64,000 nt of DNA from Deltaproteobacteria bacterium (GCA_016937155.1 JAFGWM010000038.1:1-64000), one strand, 5' to 3'; positions 28,043 to 39,009 are shown, counted from the stretch's first letter. Numbers and translations: made by a program. Notes: generated by a model not told the origin, from the sequence alone.

Positions 28043-30325
28043 CTAATTACATATTTCATTTAGATGATTGGCTAATTCAGGTTCAGTGTAAACCTGGACA
28101 TATGTGGGGAAAAATCCGGTTGCATTGAATATAAGAGGAACATCCTCCATGGTACAACTTCCATTGTTACATGAACTTACATTCATAACTCCACTGGCTG
28201 AAATTCCCATTTTCACAGTGCCTGCAAGGGATCCTGAAAAATTAGACATCGTATCAGTAAGTTCACATGTATCAAAACTGAAGGATCCTGAAATACTATA
28301 TCCGCTTATTATATCCTCTCCGTTTTGAGTTTTAAATACAACAGTACATCCGGGGGTTGAAGAGGATGTATCCCTCAGGGGAAGATTTTCAAGTGGAGCT
28401 TTAATTTCGCTGCAGTTTATCTCAAGAAGTGTATTCTCGTCAATATGACCTGTGTACTGAAATCCTACAGGATTTTCAGGAATCTCAATATCTATGGGCA
28501 AGTCTCCGGGAATCCAGTTGTTTCCCAGAATTCCGACCTCATCAGTTGAATCAAAAATAAGGTCGCCAATCTGCTCCACTTCAAAACGCATTGAAGTCTC
28601 CTCGCATGTTCTGGCAATTATAAAACCTGATTCAATAGGTCCAAGCCTGGTATCCCCATCTGCAACAGAAAGATACTTGCATTTATCCAGAGTAGGATCA
28701 GCACTGCAATTCATATCCCACAGAAGATACAAAAGAGGATACGAAAATGACAGCATGGGAAATGTGTATGTATTGTTTATTGTCACAGAACGTGGATAAT
28801 CTTTCAGATATCTTTTTACCGATTCACTTGAAATATTTTTGTTTATGCTGAACAATAGCGCTGCTGCTGCTGTCACATAGGGAGCTGAAAATGAAGTTCC
28901 CACAAAGTATGTTCCCTGAGTGCCGATGATCGGAAAATCGATTTGATAGGCCGGAGCATAAATGTCAATACCGGCTTTAAGTGTGTTTATATTACCAGTC
29001 CATACAGATAAATCACATTGATTATTACTGGTAATACTCTTTGCACCTCCCACAGTGATTATCCTGCTTTTATCAATTCCGGTAATTATTGAATCGGGTC
29101 TGAGAAAGGGAAAAAACTCCAGAGAACTTATATCAATTTCCTCTGGAATACCTTTATTATGAGGTGCCGCCACAACCAGAAGCAGATTATTTTTTTTCAA
29201 TAGTGTAGTAAGTCTATTGTAAATTGCAGTAAAAGCTGTTTTTTCACCGGTTATCAGATTTGATTTTTTAAAGGCAAAGAAAATTGAGGCATTTACCGGA
29301 GCATTTTTAATTTTTTTCAGAAGGGAACCCATTGATGCGAGTTTTGAACTGAGAGTGTTGAGAGTCAGAATTCCCGATACATCACTCTGAGTTGGAGCGT
29401 AATAGATATTAAAATTATCCTTTAAATAAGCACGCAAAAGTCCATTTGGAAAAGTACCATTCATATCAGCTGCAAGAATTTCCATAATTACACTACCATG
29501 TGTATACTTCAGATATTCATCATACTTTTCGTCACCGCTAACAGGTATTTCTGTGGCATCCATCGTTTTTAGTATTTCACTGGTATTCCAAGTATTTGTT
29601 ATAACCTTATCCATAAAATTTCTGTCGGAAATTACAAACTCCACTTTTTCCTTTGAAACACTTTTATTAAAAAACTTCAGGTTCTTCATTTCCTCTTCAA
29701 TTTTGTAGAATGTACCATCAGCAACACCTACATTAACTGTTGATAAAGAAAAATTCAGACGACTCTCAAGCAATTTCAACAGTGCAGTGGTCTGATAGTA
29801 TTCTGTGTCCATGTAATTGCAGAAAGAACTAAGAGACTCAAAAAATTTCTTATCAATATCAGTTGCCGGGGAACACGGAAATTTTGCCACTGTAGATTTA
29901 TAATTTTTTGTCTCTGAGTCATCTGTATAATCATATCCCTCGGAAACATAATCCGGAATTACACTGTCAACACTGCCCAGAGAAGATATTTCGTCAATTT
30001 TTTCAAAAAGTTCATTCTCATTTGATGTATCAACTCTGAATTCATAAACGCCAAATACCGGAATTTTTCCTATCAGCGTTGCATCTACCGCTTCAACATC
30101 GGTAATCATTCCATTAATATCGTCGTCAGCGTTCATAACAACAAGGACATGATTTTTCACAACCAGAAATCCTTCTGAAGTACGAATAATATCATCCTCA
30201 TTTTCAATTCCGGTGGAATAGATATCAGTGTCATATTCAATCCCCGGAATTTTTGAATCCGAAGCATCATCACATCCGACAGATAGAAAAAATACCAATA
30301 AAAAAAGTATGTAACTGTTTTTCAC
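28043..30325 (-). CDS. Subtilisin-like (S8) serine protease lipoprotein
   Basis: Lipobox FLSVGC; I9-like propeptide; Asp region VGVADG, His region THGSVIMEILAADMNG, Ser region GTSFSAPYVTAAAALLFS. Confidence 0.8.
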   Translation of the reverse strand: MKNSYILFLLVFFLSVGCDDASDSKIPGIEYDTDIYSTGIENEDDIIRTSEGFLVVKNHVLVVMNADDDINGMITDVEAVDATLIGKIPVFGVYEFRVDTSNENELFEKIDEISSLGSVDSVIPDYVSEGYDYTDDSETKNYKSTVAKFPCSPATDIDKKFFESLSSFCNYMDTEYYQTTALLKLLESRLNFSLSTVNVGVADGTFYKIEEEMKNLKFFNKSVSKEKVEFVISDRNFMDKVITNTWNTSEILKTMDATEIPVSGDEKYDEYLKYTHGSVIMEILAADMNGTFPNGLLRAYLKDNFNIYYAPTQSDVSGILTLNTLSSKLASMGSLLKKIKNAPVNASIFFAFKKSNLITGEKTAFTAIYNRLTTLLKKNNLLLVVAAPHNKGIPEEIDISSLEFFPFLRPDSIITGIDKSRIITVGGAKSITSNNQCDLSVWTGNINTLKAGIDIYAPAYQIDFPIIGTQGTYFVGTSFSAPYVTAAAALLFSINKNISSESVKRYLKDYPRSVTINNTYTFPMLSFSYPLLYLLWDMNCSADPTLDKCKYLSVADGDTRLGPIESGFIIARTCEETSMRFEVEQIGDLIFDSTDEVGILGNNWIPGDLPIDIEIPENPVGFQYTGHIDENTLLEINCSEIKAPLENLPLRDTSSSTPGCTVVFKTQNGEDIISGYSISGSFSFDTCELTDTMSNFSGSLAGTVKMGISASGVMNVSSCNNGSCTMEDVPLIFNATGFFPTYVQVYTEPELANHLNEICN

Positions 30326-30486
30326 TTATGATTCTCCTTATAAATTTTCAGGGGACGGACACTTTGTATGACAAAAAATTTCAATATATCAACCCCGATA
30401 ATTTTTCAATGAAATTATATGAAATTTGTTCTGAAGATATCTTACAAAATAACCCTGAAAATTCAACAATGGTGAAAAATTTTATG

Positions 30487-32295
30487 CTAAGGAATATACT
30501 CAAAAGCTCCAGCTGAAGGAGGATTTTCATACATATTTCCGGCATAATCAGTTGCCAAACCGGAAATTTCTTCACCAAGTCCAATACAGATGGATTCTGA
30601 CATAAGATTAAAATCTCCCTCAATCGCATCCACCAGATTAAGATTCTCGTTTTCAGTTCCATATGATTCAAAACCGGTGGCATCCCTGAAAGCCTCAAGA
30701 GACGGGAAGCTATCACCTGAATAACCAATCATATTTATACAACCGGAATAACAGTTATTATCCATGTTGATCTGACTCAATTCAGTACCGGCATAAAAAT
30801 GAGTCATCGCTGTGGTTGTAGAAAAAATATTGTTCTGAATATGGGTATATAGCGAATTACTGAAAAAAGCCGCATTTATGGAATTATTATCTGAAAAGGT
30901 GTTATGCAGCATTGTTAATCCATAACAATCCGGGCAGTTATAAATCAATCCTGTACCACCGTTATTATAAACAAGAGATCTTGTCAAAGTAAGATAGGGA
31001 GAAACAGTTCCAGTGGAGCCGGCAAAACTGATTCCTCCCTCATTACACTCTGATACTGATGATTTCTCAATTATTGTGCTTCCTGTTTCCCCTAAAATAA
31101 AAACACCGTTTCCTATGGAATTTTCCACAATGACATTACTTATATGAGTATCAGAAATTATTCCAGCCCCGCCATCTGCCATGATTCTTACACCATGACC
31201 TTCTGTCCCGTATCTTCTTCCACTCCAGCCTTTTCCGGTATTCCTTATAACCAGATTTGTAAGAGTCACATTTGAGATAGCACTTCCAGAATTTCCTCCA
31301 TTACTCAGAACAGAAATTTCCACACCGGAAAATCCACATTCTGAAACAGTTGTGTCTTCAAATGATATTTCGCTGATTAATGTATCACTGTCATAAGTCT
31401 GAGGAGAAAGACATGAGTCAAAAATATTTTCTATAACAGAATGTGACACTTTTCCCCCAATGGAATTTCCTCCATACTCAATTCCGTTTCCTGCCTGTAC
31501 TTCACCAAGGCTTGCTCCTCCAATATTAGAAATGTGAACTGAGTCAGCATTGCATCCAGTACAGTTTCTGAATTCTATCCCATGAAGAGAGAACCCTTCT
31601 ATATCAATATTGTTTATATTTACATCGGAACATCCATCCACAGTTATTCCTCGATACAATGCACTGTAGGTGATATCTGCCGAAGAAATATCATTTTCGT
31701 ACTTGAAATACAGTGTCTCGGAATAGATATCGTAAGTAAAACTCCGGTCATCTGCTGCACCGAGTGTAGTTTCAACATCAACCTCAAAGGGAATAAATTT
31801 CATGACCACACCATCAGATGCAATATGCCCTGGACCTTCTCCTATTTCAAAACTGGGATGGGCTACATAAATATTTTCGGATACAACCGAAAAATTTTCG
31901 ATCTGTCGGGCTCCATAAAGAATCGGTTTATCCCCTGTTCCGTATGCATCAACTGTCACGAAAGAAGTACTAACCTCCAATGATTCATTCCAGACTTCAC
32001 CCCTTTTAAAGAGTATCCTCGAATTCTCTGGAATATTTTCTTCAGACAATCTCTGAATTGTTCTGAATGGAGTATCTTCAGTTATGCCATTATTTGTATC
32101 CAGTCCTGATGATGAATCCAGATAATAAACGCTACCCACAGCATTGTTTGTGGTGTTGTTTGTACTGGTATTATTATTATTCGTAGTGTTGTTGGTTAGA
32201 TTATTCGTAGAGCTGTTATTGTTATCACCATCATCAGAATCACAACCAAAACTGATCACTGTCAAAAGAATAATTATTATCCGTCTCAAAATCAT
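30487..32295 (-). CDS. Right-handed parallel beta-helix lipoprotein with Asn/Thr linker
   Basis: MILRRIIIILLTVISFGC lipobox; NNN..TTNN linker; DSSSGLDTNNGITEDTPFRTIQ and repeated GVEI/GVFI/NNxF beta-helix rungs. Confidence 0.8.
   Translation of the reverse strand: MILRRIIIILLTVISFGCDSDDGDNNNSSTNNLTNNTTNNNNTSTNNTTNNAVGSVYYLDSSSGLDTNNGITEDTPFRTIQRLSEENIPENSRILFKRGEVWNESLEVSTSFVTVDAYGTGDKPILYGARQIENFSVVSENIYVAHPSFEIGEGPGHIASDGVVMKFIPFEVDVETTLGAADDRSFTYDIYSETLYFKYENDISSADITYSALYRGITVDGCSDVNINNIDIEGFSLHGIEFRNCTGCNADSVHISNIGGASLGEVQAGNGIEYGGNSIGGKVSHSVIENIFDSCLSPQTYDSDTLISEISFEDTTVSECGFSGVEISVLSNGGNSGSAISNVTLTNLVIRNTGKGWSGRRYGTEGHGVRIMADGGAGIISDTHISNVIVENSIGNGVFILGETGSTIIEKSSVSECNEGGISFAGSTGTVSPYLTLTRSLVYNNGGTGLIYNCPDCYGLTMLHNTFSDNNSINAAFFSNSLYTHIQNNIFSTTTAMTHFYAGTELSQINMDNNCYSGCINMIGYSGDSFPSLEAFRDATGFESYGTENENLNLVDAIEGDFNLMSESICIGLGEEISGLATDYAGNMYENPPSAGAFEYIP
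32137..32223 (-). repeat. Low-complexity Asn/Thr codon tract in the beta-helix lipoprotein
   Basis: Encodes NNNSSTNNLTNNTTNNNNTSTNNTTNN. Confidence 0.7.
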
Positions 32296-32542
32296 TGTCC
32301 TTTTCCAATTTGCGCCATCTGTCATTAATAAATCCACTAAAACATCAGGTTCTATCATCTAAAATTCCATCAGCAATATTTTTTTTTAACGGCCTAGTTT
32401 TCCAAGGTATAATGTGTTCCATATCAAAATTTAGCATCAATCAAATAACAGCCTGAATTTATTATCTAATAAATAAAGTTGACACTCAATTTTCACTATA
32501 TTAAAAAGTTCAAATATCAGAAAAAGAGAATTCGAGGAACAA

Positions 32543-33208
32543 ATGATGGATGAAGTAAAATTTAAAAGTACCCTTAACATGTACAACAAAGCTGCATCAA
32601 TTACACAATACTCTGAAACGGCCCGTACAGGATTATCAGAATTTTATATAAACTGGCTGAAAGAAAGAGCACTCAGTGTCAAAAATATTCCGGTAAGGTT
32701 TCTGGATCTGGGCTGTGCGGATGGCTTTGTTGGCAGCATACTAAGGAATTTCAGTGTTGAAGGTGAATTTACAGGGATTGATTTTTCTGAGAATATGCTG
32801 GCTCAGTGCACACAAAACGGATTTTATTATAAACTTTTTCAGCGTGACCTGAATTTCGGTATCAATCTGGAAGAAAACGCAGGATTTGATTACATCTGTG
32901 CCACTGGCTTTATGGAGTACATCGAAAATCCAGTAAAACTGCTTAATGAAATCCATACTTATCTTCTTCCGGGGGGCGAGCTGTGGATCTCCTTTGAGAA
33001 AAAAAATAAAGTCAGCATTGAAAATATTACAAGCAAGTTAACAAACGAAGTTATCCAGAGTTTTCTGTGGACTCATAATGAAGTTGAAAGTTTTATTCAG
33101 GAGTCCGGATTTATTCTCAGGTCCATAGTGGAAAATACTGCGTATACATTAAAATCTGTCAACTATAATGTTCCATTCTTTTTTGTTGTAGCCACAGTGC
33201 CTGAGTAA
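32543..33208 (+). CDS. Class I SAM-dependent methyltransferase
   Basis: VRFLDLGCADGFVGSILRN, FTGIDFSENMLAQC, LLPGGELWISFEK. Confidence 0.85.
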   Translation: MMDEVKFKSTLNMYNKAASITQYSETARTGLSEFYINWLKERALSVKNIPVRFLDLGCADGFVGSILRNFSVEGEFTGIDFSENMLAQCTQNGFYYKLFQRDLNFGINLEENAGFDYICATGFMEYIENPVKLLNEIHTYLLPGGELWISFEKKNKVSIENITSKLTNEVIQSFLWTHNEVESFIQESGFILRSIVENTAYTLKSVNYNVPFFFVVATVPE

Positions 33209-33371
33209 ATAATCCATACTGTAAATATCATGACACTATTGGGGAATAATATCACTTCATCCTTGTAAACGTTTCACAAATACAAAACTCAAATTCTAAC
33301 GCAAAGTTCTGTATGCATTTCAGACATGTCTTTCGTCTGAAAATACACTGAACATCCGCCCGGAGACTCGC

Positions 33372-34841
33372 ATGCATTTTATTAAAATATTGAAATTTCT
33401 TCTGTATTTTAAAAGAGGATTTCAGATTAAAAATATTAAAAGAACATATGTATATCTTTTCATTGTAACTGCATTTTTTCATACGGCATGCACAGTAGGC
33501 CCGCATTATAAAAAACCGACAATAAAAATTCCTTCCAGATGGTCGAATGAAACACCCTTCACCGGAAAAGATGCAAAAAAACTTTCAAAATGGTGGACAC
33601 TTTTCGAAGATGAAACACTGAGTTATCTGATAAATCTGGCAGTATCCTCCAATGCTGATATTAAAAAAACAATACTGAACCTTAAAAAAGCCCGTCTACG
33701 TCACCAGATAAGCGTATCTGCCAAACTTCCAAGTGTCAGTTCAGGGGCAGCAGCAGCAGCAACAACTACTAACTTAAAAAACTATTCTCAAAAAACTGAA
33801 TTATCGATTGATGCAAGTTGGGAAATTGATTTATTTGGAGGTCTTAAACATCAATCTCAGGCTACTGCCGCGGATTACATGACAAATTTCTATAATTTGT
33901 TTTCAGCAAAAGTAAGTCTCTCCAGCGAAATAGCTTTGCTATACATCGAAATAAGAACCCTTCAGAACAGAATTATTTCAATGAATAAAAACATTAACCT
34001 TCTTTCTGAAACAATTAAACTGGCCAAAATGAGAGAAAAAGCCGGTGTATCATCATCAGGTGATGTTGAAGTTGCAATTGCCAATAGAGAAAACTCTTTA
34101 GCACAACTACCTCAACTACGCGAAACTCTGAACAATACTATTCTATCTTTAGAATTACTTCTGGAAAAACAACCCGGTGCTCTAAAAAGACTTTTAACAG
34201 AAAATGCACAATTACCATCCGTTCCAAAAAAAATTTCTATGGGAATCCCTGCGGATATTATCAGACAAAGACCGGACATAATAGCTGCTGAAAGTAAACT
34301 TATAGCTGAAAATGCACGAATTGGAGTATCAAAAGCGGCTTTGTATCCTGCACTTGCTCTTTCCGGGGGTGCAACAATGGATATGCTCGCCTCCGGCACT
34401 GGTTTTTCAGGTAATATCCTGGCTTCCCTTGCGGCATCCATAACAGCACCCCTCCTGAACAGAACCAGGTTAAAAAACCAGGTTAAAATACAGATACATG
34501 AATATGAAGAAGCAAGAATTTCATATAAACACACAGTGTTAACAGCTCTTTCAGAGGTGGAAACTGCACTTGTTTCCCTAAAATTTATAAGACACCGAAT
34601 ATTATCTCTGAAAAATTCCATGAAAGCATTTGAAAAGGCACTTTCACTTGTCAGACAAAGCTATACAGCTGGACTTACTGATATTGTAAGTATTGTTGAT
34701 ATTGAAAGAACAATAATCACTGCTCAGGATACTCTTTTATCTTCAAGGGGAGATGAATTAAAAGCCATCATCCGACTTTTTAAAGCCCTTGGAGGTGGAT
34801 GGGATGTGGAAAAATACGGAACGGGAAAGAGAAAGAAATGA
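33372..34841 (+). CDS. TolC-family outer-membrane efflux lipoprotein (NodT-like)
   Basis: ACTVGPHYKKPTIKIPSRW N-terminus, IPADIIRQRPDIIAAESKLIAENARIGVSKAALYPALALSG. Confidence 0.92.
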   Translation: MHFIKILKFLLYFKRGFQIKNIKRTYVYLFIVTAFFHTACTVGPHYKKPTIKIPSRWSNETPFTGKDAKKLSKWWTLFEDETLSYLINLAVSSNADIKKTILNLKKARLRHQISVSAKLPSVSSGAAAAATTTNLKNYSQKTELSIDASWEIDLFGGLKHQSQATAADYMTNFYNLFSAKVSLSSEIALLYIEIRTLQNRIISMNKNINLLSETIKLAKMREKAGVSSSGDVEVAIANRENSLAQLPQLRETLNNTILSLELLLEKQPGALKRLLTENAQLPSVPKKISMGIPADIIRQRPDIIAAESKLIAENARIGVSKAALYPALALSGGATMDMLASGTGFSGNILASLAASITAPLLNRTRLKNQVKIQIHEYEEARISYKHTVLTALSEVETALVSLKFIRHRILSLKNSMKAFEKALSLVRQSYTAGLTDIVSIVDIERTIITAQDTLLSSRGDELKAIIRLFKALGGGWDVEKYGTGKRKK

Positions 34842-36136
34842 ATAAATGTAAATCAGGGGACATAAAAGATGAAAAAACACTTTCTGAGTTGCTGGGAGAA
34901 AAACAGAAACATCTGTTTACCAGAAAGAGAATATTTTTTTTCATATCTCTGGTAATAATTGCAATTGTTATATACACCAACTTTTTTATTCCGAAACCTC
35001 CTTCTCCCTCAAAAAATTTTAGAAAAGGACGAATTTTCAAGGGACTCATTAAAGTAAAAATAAGTGCAACAGGTAACCTTAAACCAACTAAAACTGTTGA
35101 TGTAGGCAGTGAACTCTCCGGAATTATAAGCGAGGTTCTGGTTCAGGAAAATGACACCGTAAAAAAAGGTCAGATTCTTGCCAGGCTTGACCTTTCCAAA
35201 CTCAATGATGCGGTTACAAAAAGCCGGGCAAGTCTTGGTGTCGCAAATGCTCAGGTGATACTTTCCAGAGCAACACTCAAAGAAGCCAGAAAAAAACTGG
35301 ACAGATACAAAAAGCTTTCAGAAATCTCCGGTGGTAAAACTCCCTCAAAATTAGAGATAGATACAGCAACTGCAGATTTGGAAAGGGCTAAAGCTAATCT
35401 TCTAAGTTCAAATTCCAATGTTATCCAGGCTAAAGCAAATTTGAAATCTGATGAAACAAATCTGCAAAAGGCAACTATTGTTTCACCAATCAATGGTGTG
35501 GTAATGAAAAGGAGTGTTGAGCCCGGTCAGACAGTTGCAGCTGCTTTTCAGGTGACAGTACTTTTCAAAATTGCTCAAGATCTCACTGAGATGGAATTAT
35601 ACCTTGATGTGGATGAAGCTGATGTGGGAAGAATTAAATCCGGACAAAACGCCACCTTTACAGTGGATGCATATCCTTCAAGAGTTTATTCCGGGAAAAT
35701 ACTGAGAGTTGGTCTTAGCGCTGAAGAAAAAGATGGAGTTGTTTATTATCCCACAATTATAACGGTAAAAAATGATGATTTAAGCCTTCGACCGGGAATG
35801 ACAGGAATGGCTGATATAATCACAATCAGTGATGCTCAGGCTCTTTTGGTACCGAATGAAGCATTGAGGTTTTCTCCATCGGGACCAGATCAGTTTCGTG
35901 GAAAACCATCCCCAGGAGGCTGTCTTATCAGTAAACTGGTTCCTCATCCCCCTGGGGGACCCCCAAAAAAAATGATGAACACAAATCCTGAAGGTTCAGG
36001 TGTCTGGATTCTTGATGACGATAACAGACCCAGACGAATTCCTATCAAAACAGATGTAACTGATGGAATTAATACAAGGATAATCGATTCTTCTTTAAAA
36101 GAGGGTACCGAAATAATTCTGGGAATGGAATTTTAA
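34838..36136 (+). CDS. MacA-like HlyD-family periplasmic adaptor
   Basis: ATGA overlap with the TolC-like gene; ATGNLKPTKTVDVGSELSGIISEVLVQENDTVKKGQILARLD, IVSPINGVVMKRSVEPGQTV. Confidence 0.9.
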   Translation: MNKCKSGDIKDEKTLSELLGEKQKHLFTRKRIFFFISLVIIAIVIYTNFFIPKPPSPSKNFRKGRIFKGLIKVKISATGNLKPTKTVDVGSELSGIISEVLVQENDTVKKGQILARLDLSKLNDAVTKSRASLGVANAQVILSRATLKEARKKLDRYKKLSEISGGKTPSKLEIDTATADLERAKANLLSSNSNVIQAKANLKSDETNLQKATIVSPINGVVMKRSVEPGQTVAAAFQVTVLFKIAQDLTEMELYLDVDEADVGRIKSGQNATFTVDAYPSRVYSGKILRVGLSAEEKDGVVYYPTIITVKNDDLSLRPGMTGMADIITISDAQALLVPNEALRFSPSGPDQFRGKPSPGGCLISKLVPHPPGGPPKKMMNTNPEGSGVWILDDDNRPRRIPIKTDVTDGINTRIIDSSLKEGTEIILGMEF

Positions 36137-36838
36137 ATGACAGATATTCCCTTAATAGAACTTAGCAAAATAAATAAAGTTTATGGAAAAAAACCCAATA
36201 CTCATCATGCTTTAAAGGGTATTGATATAGCTGTCAACAAGGGTGAGTTTGCTGCAGTAATGGGTCCTAGTGGATCAGGAAAATCCACTATGATGAATAT
36301 ACTTGGATGTCTGGATATTCCGACATCAGGTTCATACAGATTTCAGGGTGTAAGACTGGAAACACTATCCAGAAGCCAGAGAGCCCTGGTAAGAAGATAC
36401 CAGTTTGGATTCGTTTTTCAGGGTTTTAATCTTCTTTCAAGAACTACTGCAATTGAAAACATTGAACTTCCCCTTATATACAGAAAAGAATCATATTCTT
36501 CAAGACGGCAAAAAGCTCTTTTCGCTCTTGATCAGGTAGGGTTAACAGGGTGGCAGAAGCATTTGCCATCTGAATTATCCGGAGGTCAGCAGCAGAGAAT
36601 AGCAATTGCCCGGGCCATTGTATGCAGACCATCTGTATTACTGGCTGATGAACCAACAGGAAATCTTGATACAAGCACAAGTCATGAGATAATGAAGCTA
36701 CTCACTACTCTCAACCGCGAGCATAATTTTACAATTATAATGGTCACCCACGAAATGGATATGGCTCAGTATGCTTCAAGAATTATACTTTTCAGAGATG
36801 GACTGATTGAAAGAGATTATACAGGGGAAAAAAAATGA
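36137..36838 (+). CDS. MacB/LolD-type ABC transporter ATP-binding protein
   Basis: GPSGSGKSTMMNILGCLD, LSGGQQQRIAIARAI, LLADEPTGNLD. Confidence 0.95.
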   Translation: MTDIPLIELSKINKVYGKKPNTHHALKGIDIAVNKGEFAAVMGPSGSGKSTMMNILGCLDIPTSGSYRFQGVRLETLSRSQRALVRRYQFGFVFQGFNLLSRTTAIENIELPLIYRKESYSSRRQKALFALDQVGLTGWQKHLPSELSGGQQQRIAIARAIVCRPSVLLADEPTGNLDTSTSHEIMKLLTTLNREHNFTIIMVTHEMDMAQYASRIILFRDGLIERDYTGEKK

Positions 36839-37926
36839 ATTTCAATACACTGATACTTGCCCTCAGAGCTATCAATAGAAATCTGATGCGCAGTTTTCTC
36901 ACCATACTTGGAATAGTTATTGGTGTAGCAGCAGTAATCGCTATGGTTACGTTGGGAAATGGAGCTACAAAATCCATTTCTGATCAGATTTCAGGTATGG
37001 GAACAAATCAGTTAATGATTGTTCCCGGACAAAGATTCGGCCCGGGAAGTGAAGGTGCAAAAAAATTCAAAGATTCAGATATTAAAACAATCAGGAAAAA
37101 TATCAGTCTGGTAAGTGCTGTCGCAGGTGTTGTCAACAAAACAGTAACTGTGGTATACCAGTCAAAAAACTGGTCTACAGGTATTACAGGGACAAACAGT
37201 GATTATTTTAAAATCAGCAACTGGAAATTTTCCAGCGGAAGAGAATTTACAGATACTGAAATTCGCGCCGGTTCAAGGGTCTGTATTCTGGGTGAAACCG
37301 TTAGAAAAAATCTGTTCGGGAATACTGATCCTGTTGGAAATGAAATAAGAGTAAAACAGTTCACATGTAGAGTTATCGGACTATTAAAATCCAGAGGACA
37401 ACTGGCAATGGGTCATGATCAGGATGATATTATTATTATGCCCATGAAAACTGTTCAGAAACGCTTAACAGGTACTCTTGATGTTAACTCAATAATGGTA
37501 AGTGTTCGCCATACAAATCAAATTACACAAGCTATTAAAAATATTACCTCACTTCTCAGAGAAATAAGAAAAATTAGAAATGGAAAAGATGATAACTTCA
37601 GAGTGATGGACACAAGGCAGATGGCTGAAACATTGACTTCCACCACAAAAATTCTCACTACTCTTTTAGGGGCAGTGGCAGCAGTCAGTTTACTGGTTGG
37701 AGGAATAGGGATAATGAATATAATGCTTGTTTCAGTCACTGAACGAACAAGAGAAATAGGCATCAGACTGGCGATTGGAGCACTTGAAGGTGAAGTGTTG
37801 CTCCAGTTTCTGACTGAAGCTGTAATGCTCAGTGCATTGGGAGGAATCATCGGTATTATTTTTGGTTATTTCCCGGCACGCAGAGCTGCTTCCCTAGACC
37901 CGATTGAAGCACTGCGTTATGAATAA
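36835..37926 (+). CDS. MacB-type FtsX permease, apparently shortened near the C-terminus
   Basis: SFLTILGIVIGVAAVIAMVTLG, LLVGGIGIMNIMLVSVTERTREIGIRLAIGA, C-terminal PARRAASLDPIEALRYE. Confidence 0.9.
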   Translation: MNFNTLILALRAINRNLMRSFLTILGIVIGVAAVIAMVTLGNGATKSISDQISGMGTNQLMIVPGQRFGPGSEGAKKFKDSDIKTIRKNISLVSAVAGVVNKTVTVVYQSKNWSTGITGTNSDYFKISNWKFSSGREFTDTEIRAGSRVCILGETVRKNLFGNTDPVGNEIRVKQFTCRVIGLLKSRGQLAMGHDQDDIIIMPMKTVQKRLTGTLDVNSIMVSVRHTNQITQAIKNITSLLREIRKIRNGKDDNFRVMDTRQMAETLTSTTKILTTLLGAVAAVSLLVGGIGIMNIMLVSVTERTREIGIRLAIGALEGEVLLQFLTEAVMLSALGGIIGIIFGYFPARRAASLDPIEALRYE

Positions 37927-38012
37927 TTTTAATATCCAAAGCTAAATCTGTTGATAATTTCGTATAAATAACAGATCCTATAACCATTCTGAAGTATTTA
38001 TGGAGTTTCACA

Positions 38013-38861
38013 ATGCACAGGTTTTTTATCAAATTACGTGTTTGCTTTATAGGTTTGATGCTCATCACATCTTTTTCAGGAGTTGTTATTGCACGTTCTC
38101 CATCCCGTCGAAGTTGTCCGGAATTAATGTCCAAAGCAATACTTAACAAAATCAAATCAGATTTTCCCGCCTATAAACTAAAAACCAGAGGACAATGCAC
38201 ATATTTTTCCGGGGATGCTCAGGTACCATTAAAACCTATACAGATACTCACGCCATCAGGAATTAAATTTCATATTCCCTATCCCATGGCAATAAAAAAA
38301 GAAGTATACAGTTCTGATTTTGGTTCCAGAAAGAAAAACTCCTATATATATACAACTGCACCAATTCCCAGTGTTCAAGTAGCAAAAAAAGCTGGTCTGA
38401 TTATACGGAAAAACAGTCTTTTTATAAAAACCTTCGGGAGGAAAAATATAGTATGTACTGCTTCTTCCGATGCTCCCGGTGGTTGTGCTTACATACTCTG
38501 TGCAGAAACATCAAGAAGAAGTGCTGACATTAAAGGTTCAGGATCTGAATTAAAATTCAGAATGCTTCTGGGAAAATCCAGAGGGAAAAAACCTGAATAC
38601 ACTCCAGAGTTGACTGGCTTCTCATTACCTCTCCAACTGGCCAGACACAGCAATGTCTGGAAAAGAATAAAATCCTATTCAGAGATCAAAACTTTTATAA
38701 AAAATAATTCCAGTATAACTGTAGAGAAAAACAACTGGCACAAGGATTACCTGATTCTAAAATCAAAAAGTTCAAGTATTGTTGCAGTATTACTGGATTC
38801 TGGTATTCATATCTGCAAAGATACAAAACCCTTTATGTGTATTTCCAAAATAAAAAGATAA
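38013..38861 (+). CDS. Exported Cys-containing hypothetical protein
   Basis: Long ORF with N-terminal signal sequence CFIGLMLITSFSGVVIA; no family recognised. Confidence 0.55.
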   Translation: MHRFFIKLRVCFIGLMLITSFSGVVIARSPSRRSCPELMSKAILNKIKSDFPAYKLKTRGQCTYFSGDAQVPLKPIQILTPSGIKFHIPYPMAIKKEVYSSDFGSRKKNSYIYTTAPIPSVQVAKKAGLIIRKNSLFIKTFGRKNIVCTASSDAPGGCAYILCAETSRRSADIKGSGSELKFRMLLGKSRGKKPEYTPELTGFSLPLQLARHSNVWKRIKSYSEIKTFIKNNSSITVEKNNWHKDYLILKSKSSSIVAVLLDSGIHICKDTKPFMCISKIKR

Positions 38862-39009
38862 GTCTTTTTGAAAAGTTTTGTTCACCCGATATGCTTATGG
38901 AATAAAAGTTAAACCATCATCACTTTTTAAAACCGGACATTATTTAACTGTGGAGACAGAAGTCTAAGTTGTGGATTAAAAACCAGAAAATACAGATGAC
39001 TGAAAGTGA

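Noticed and set aside
34112-34621. 169-aa minus-strand ORF
   Set aside because: Antisense to the TolC-like gene; no independent support.
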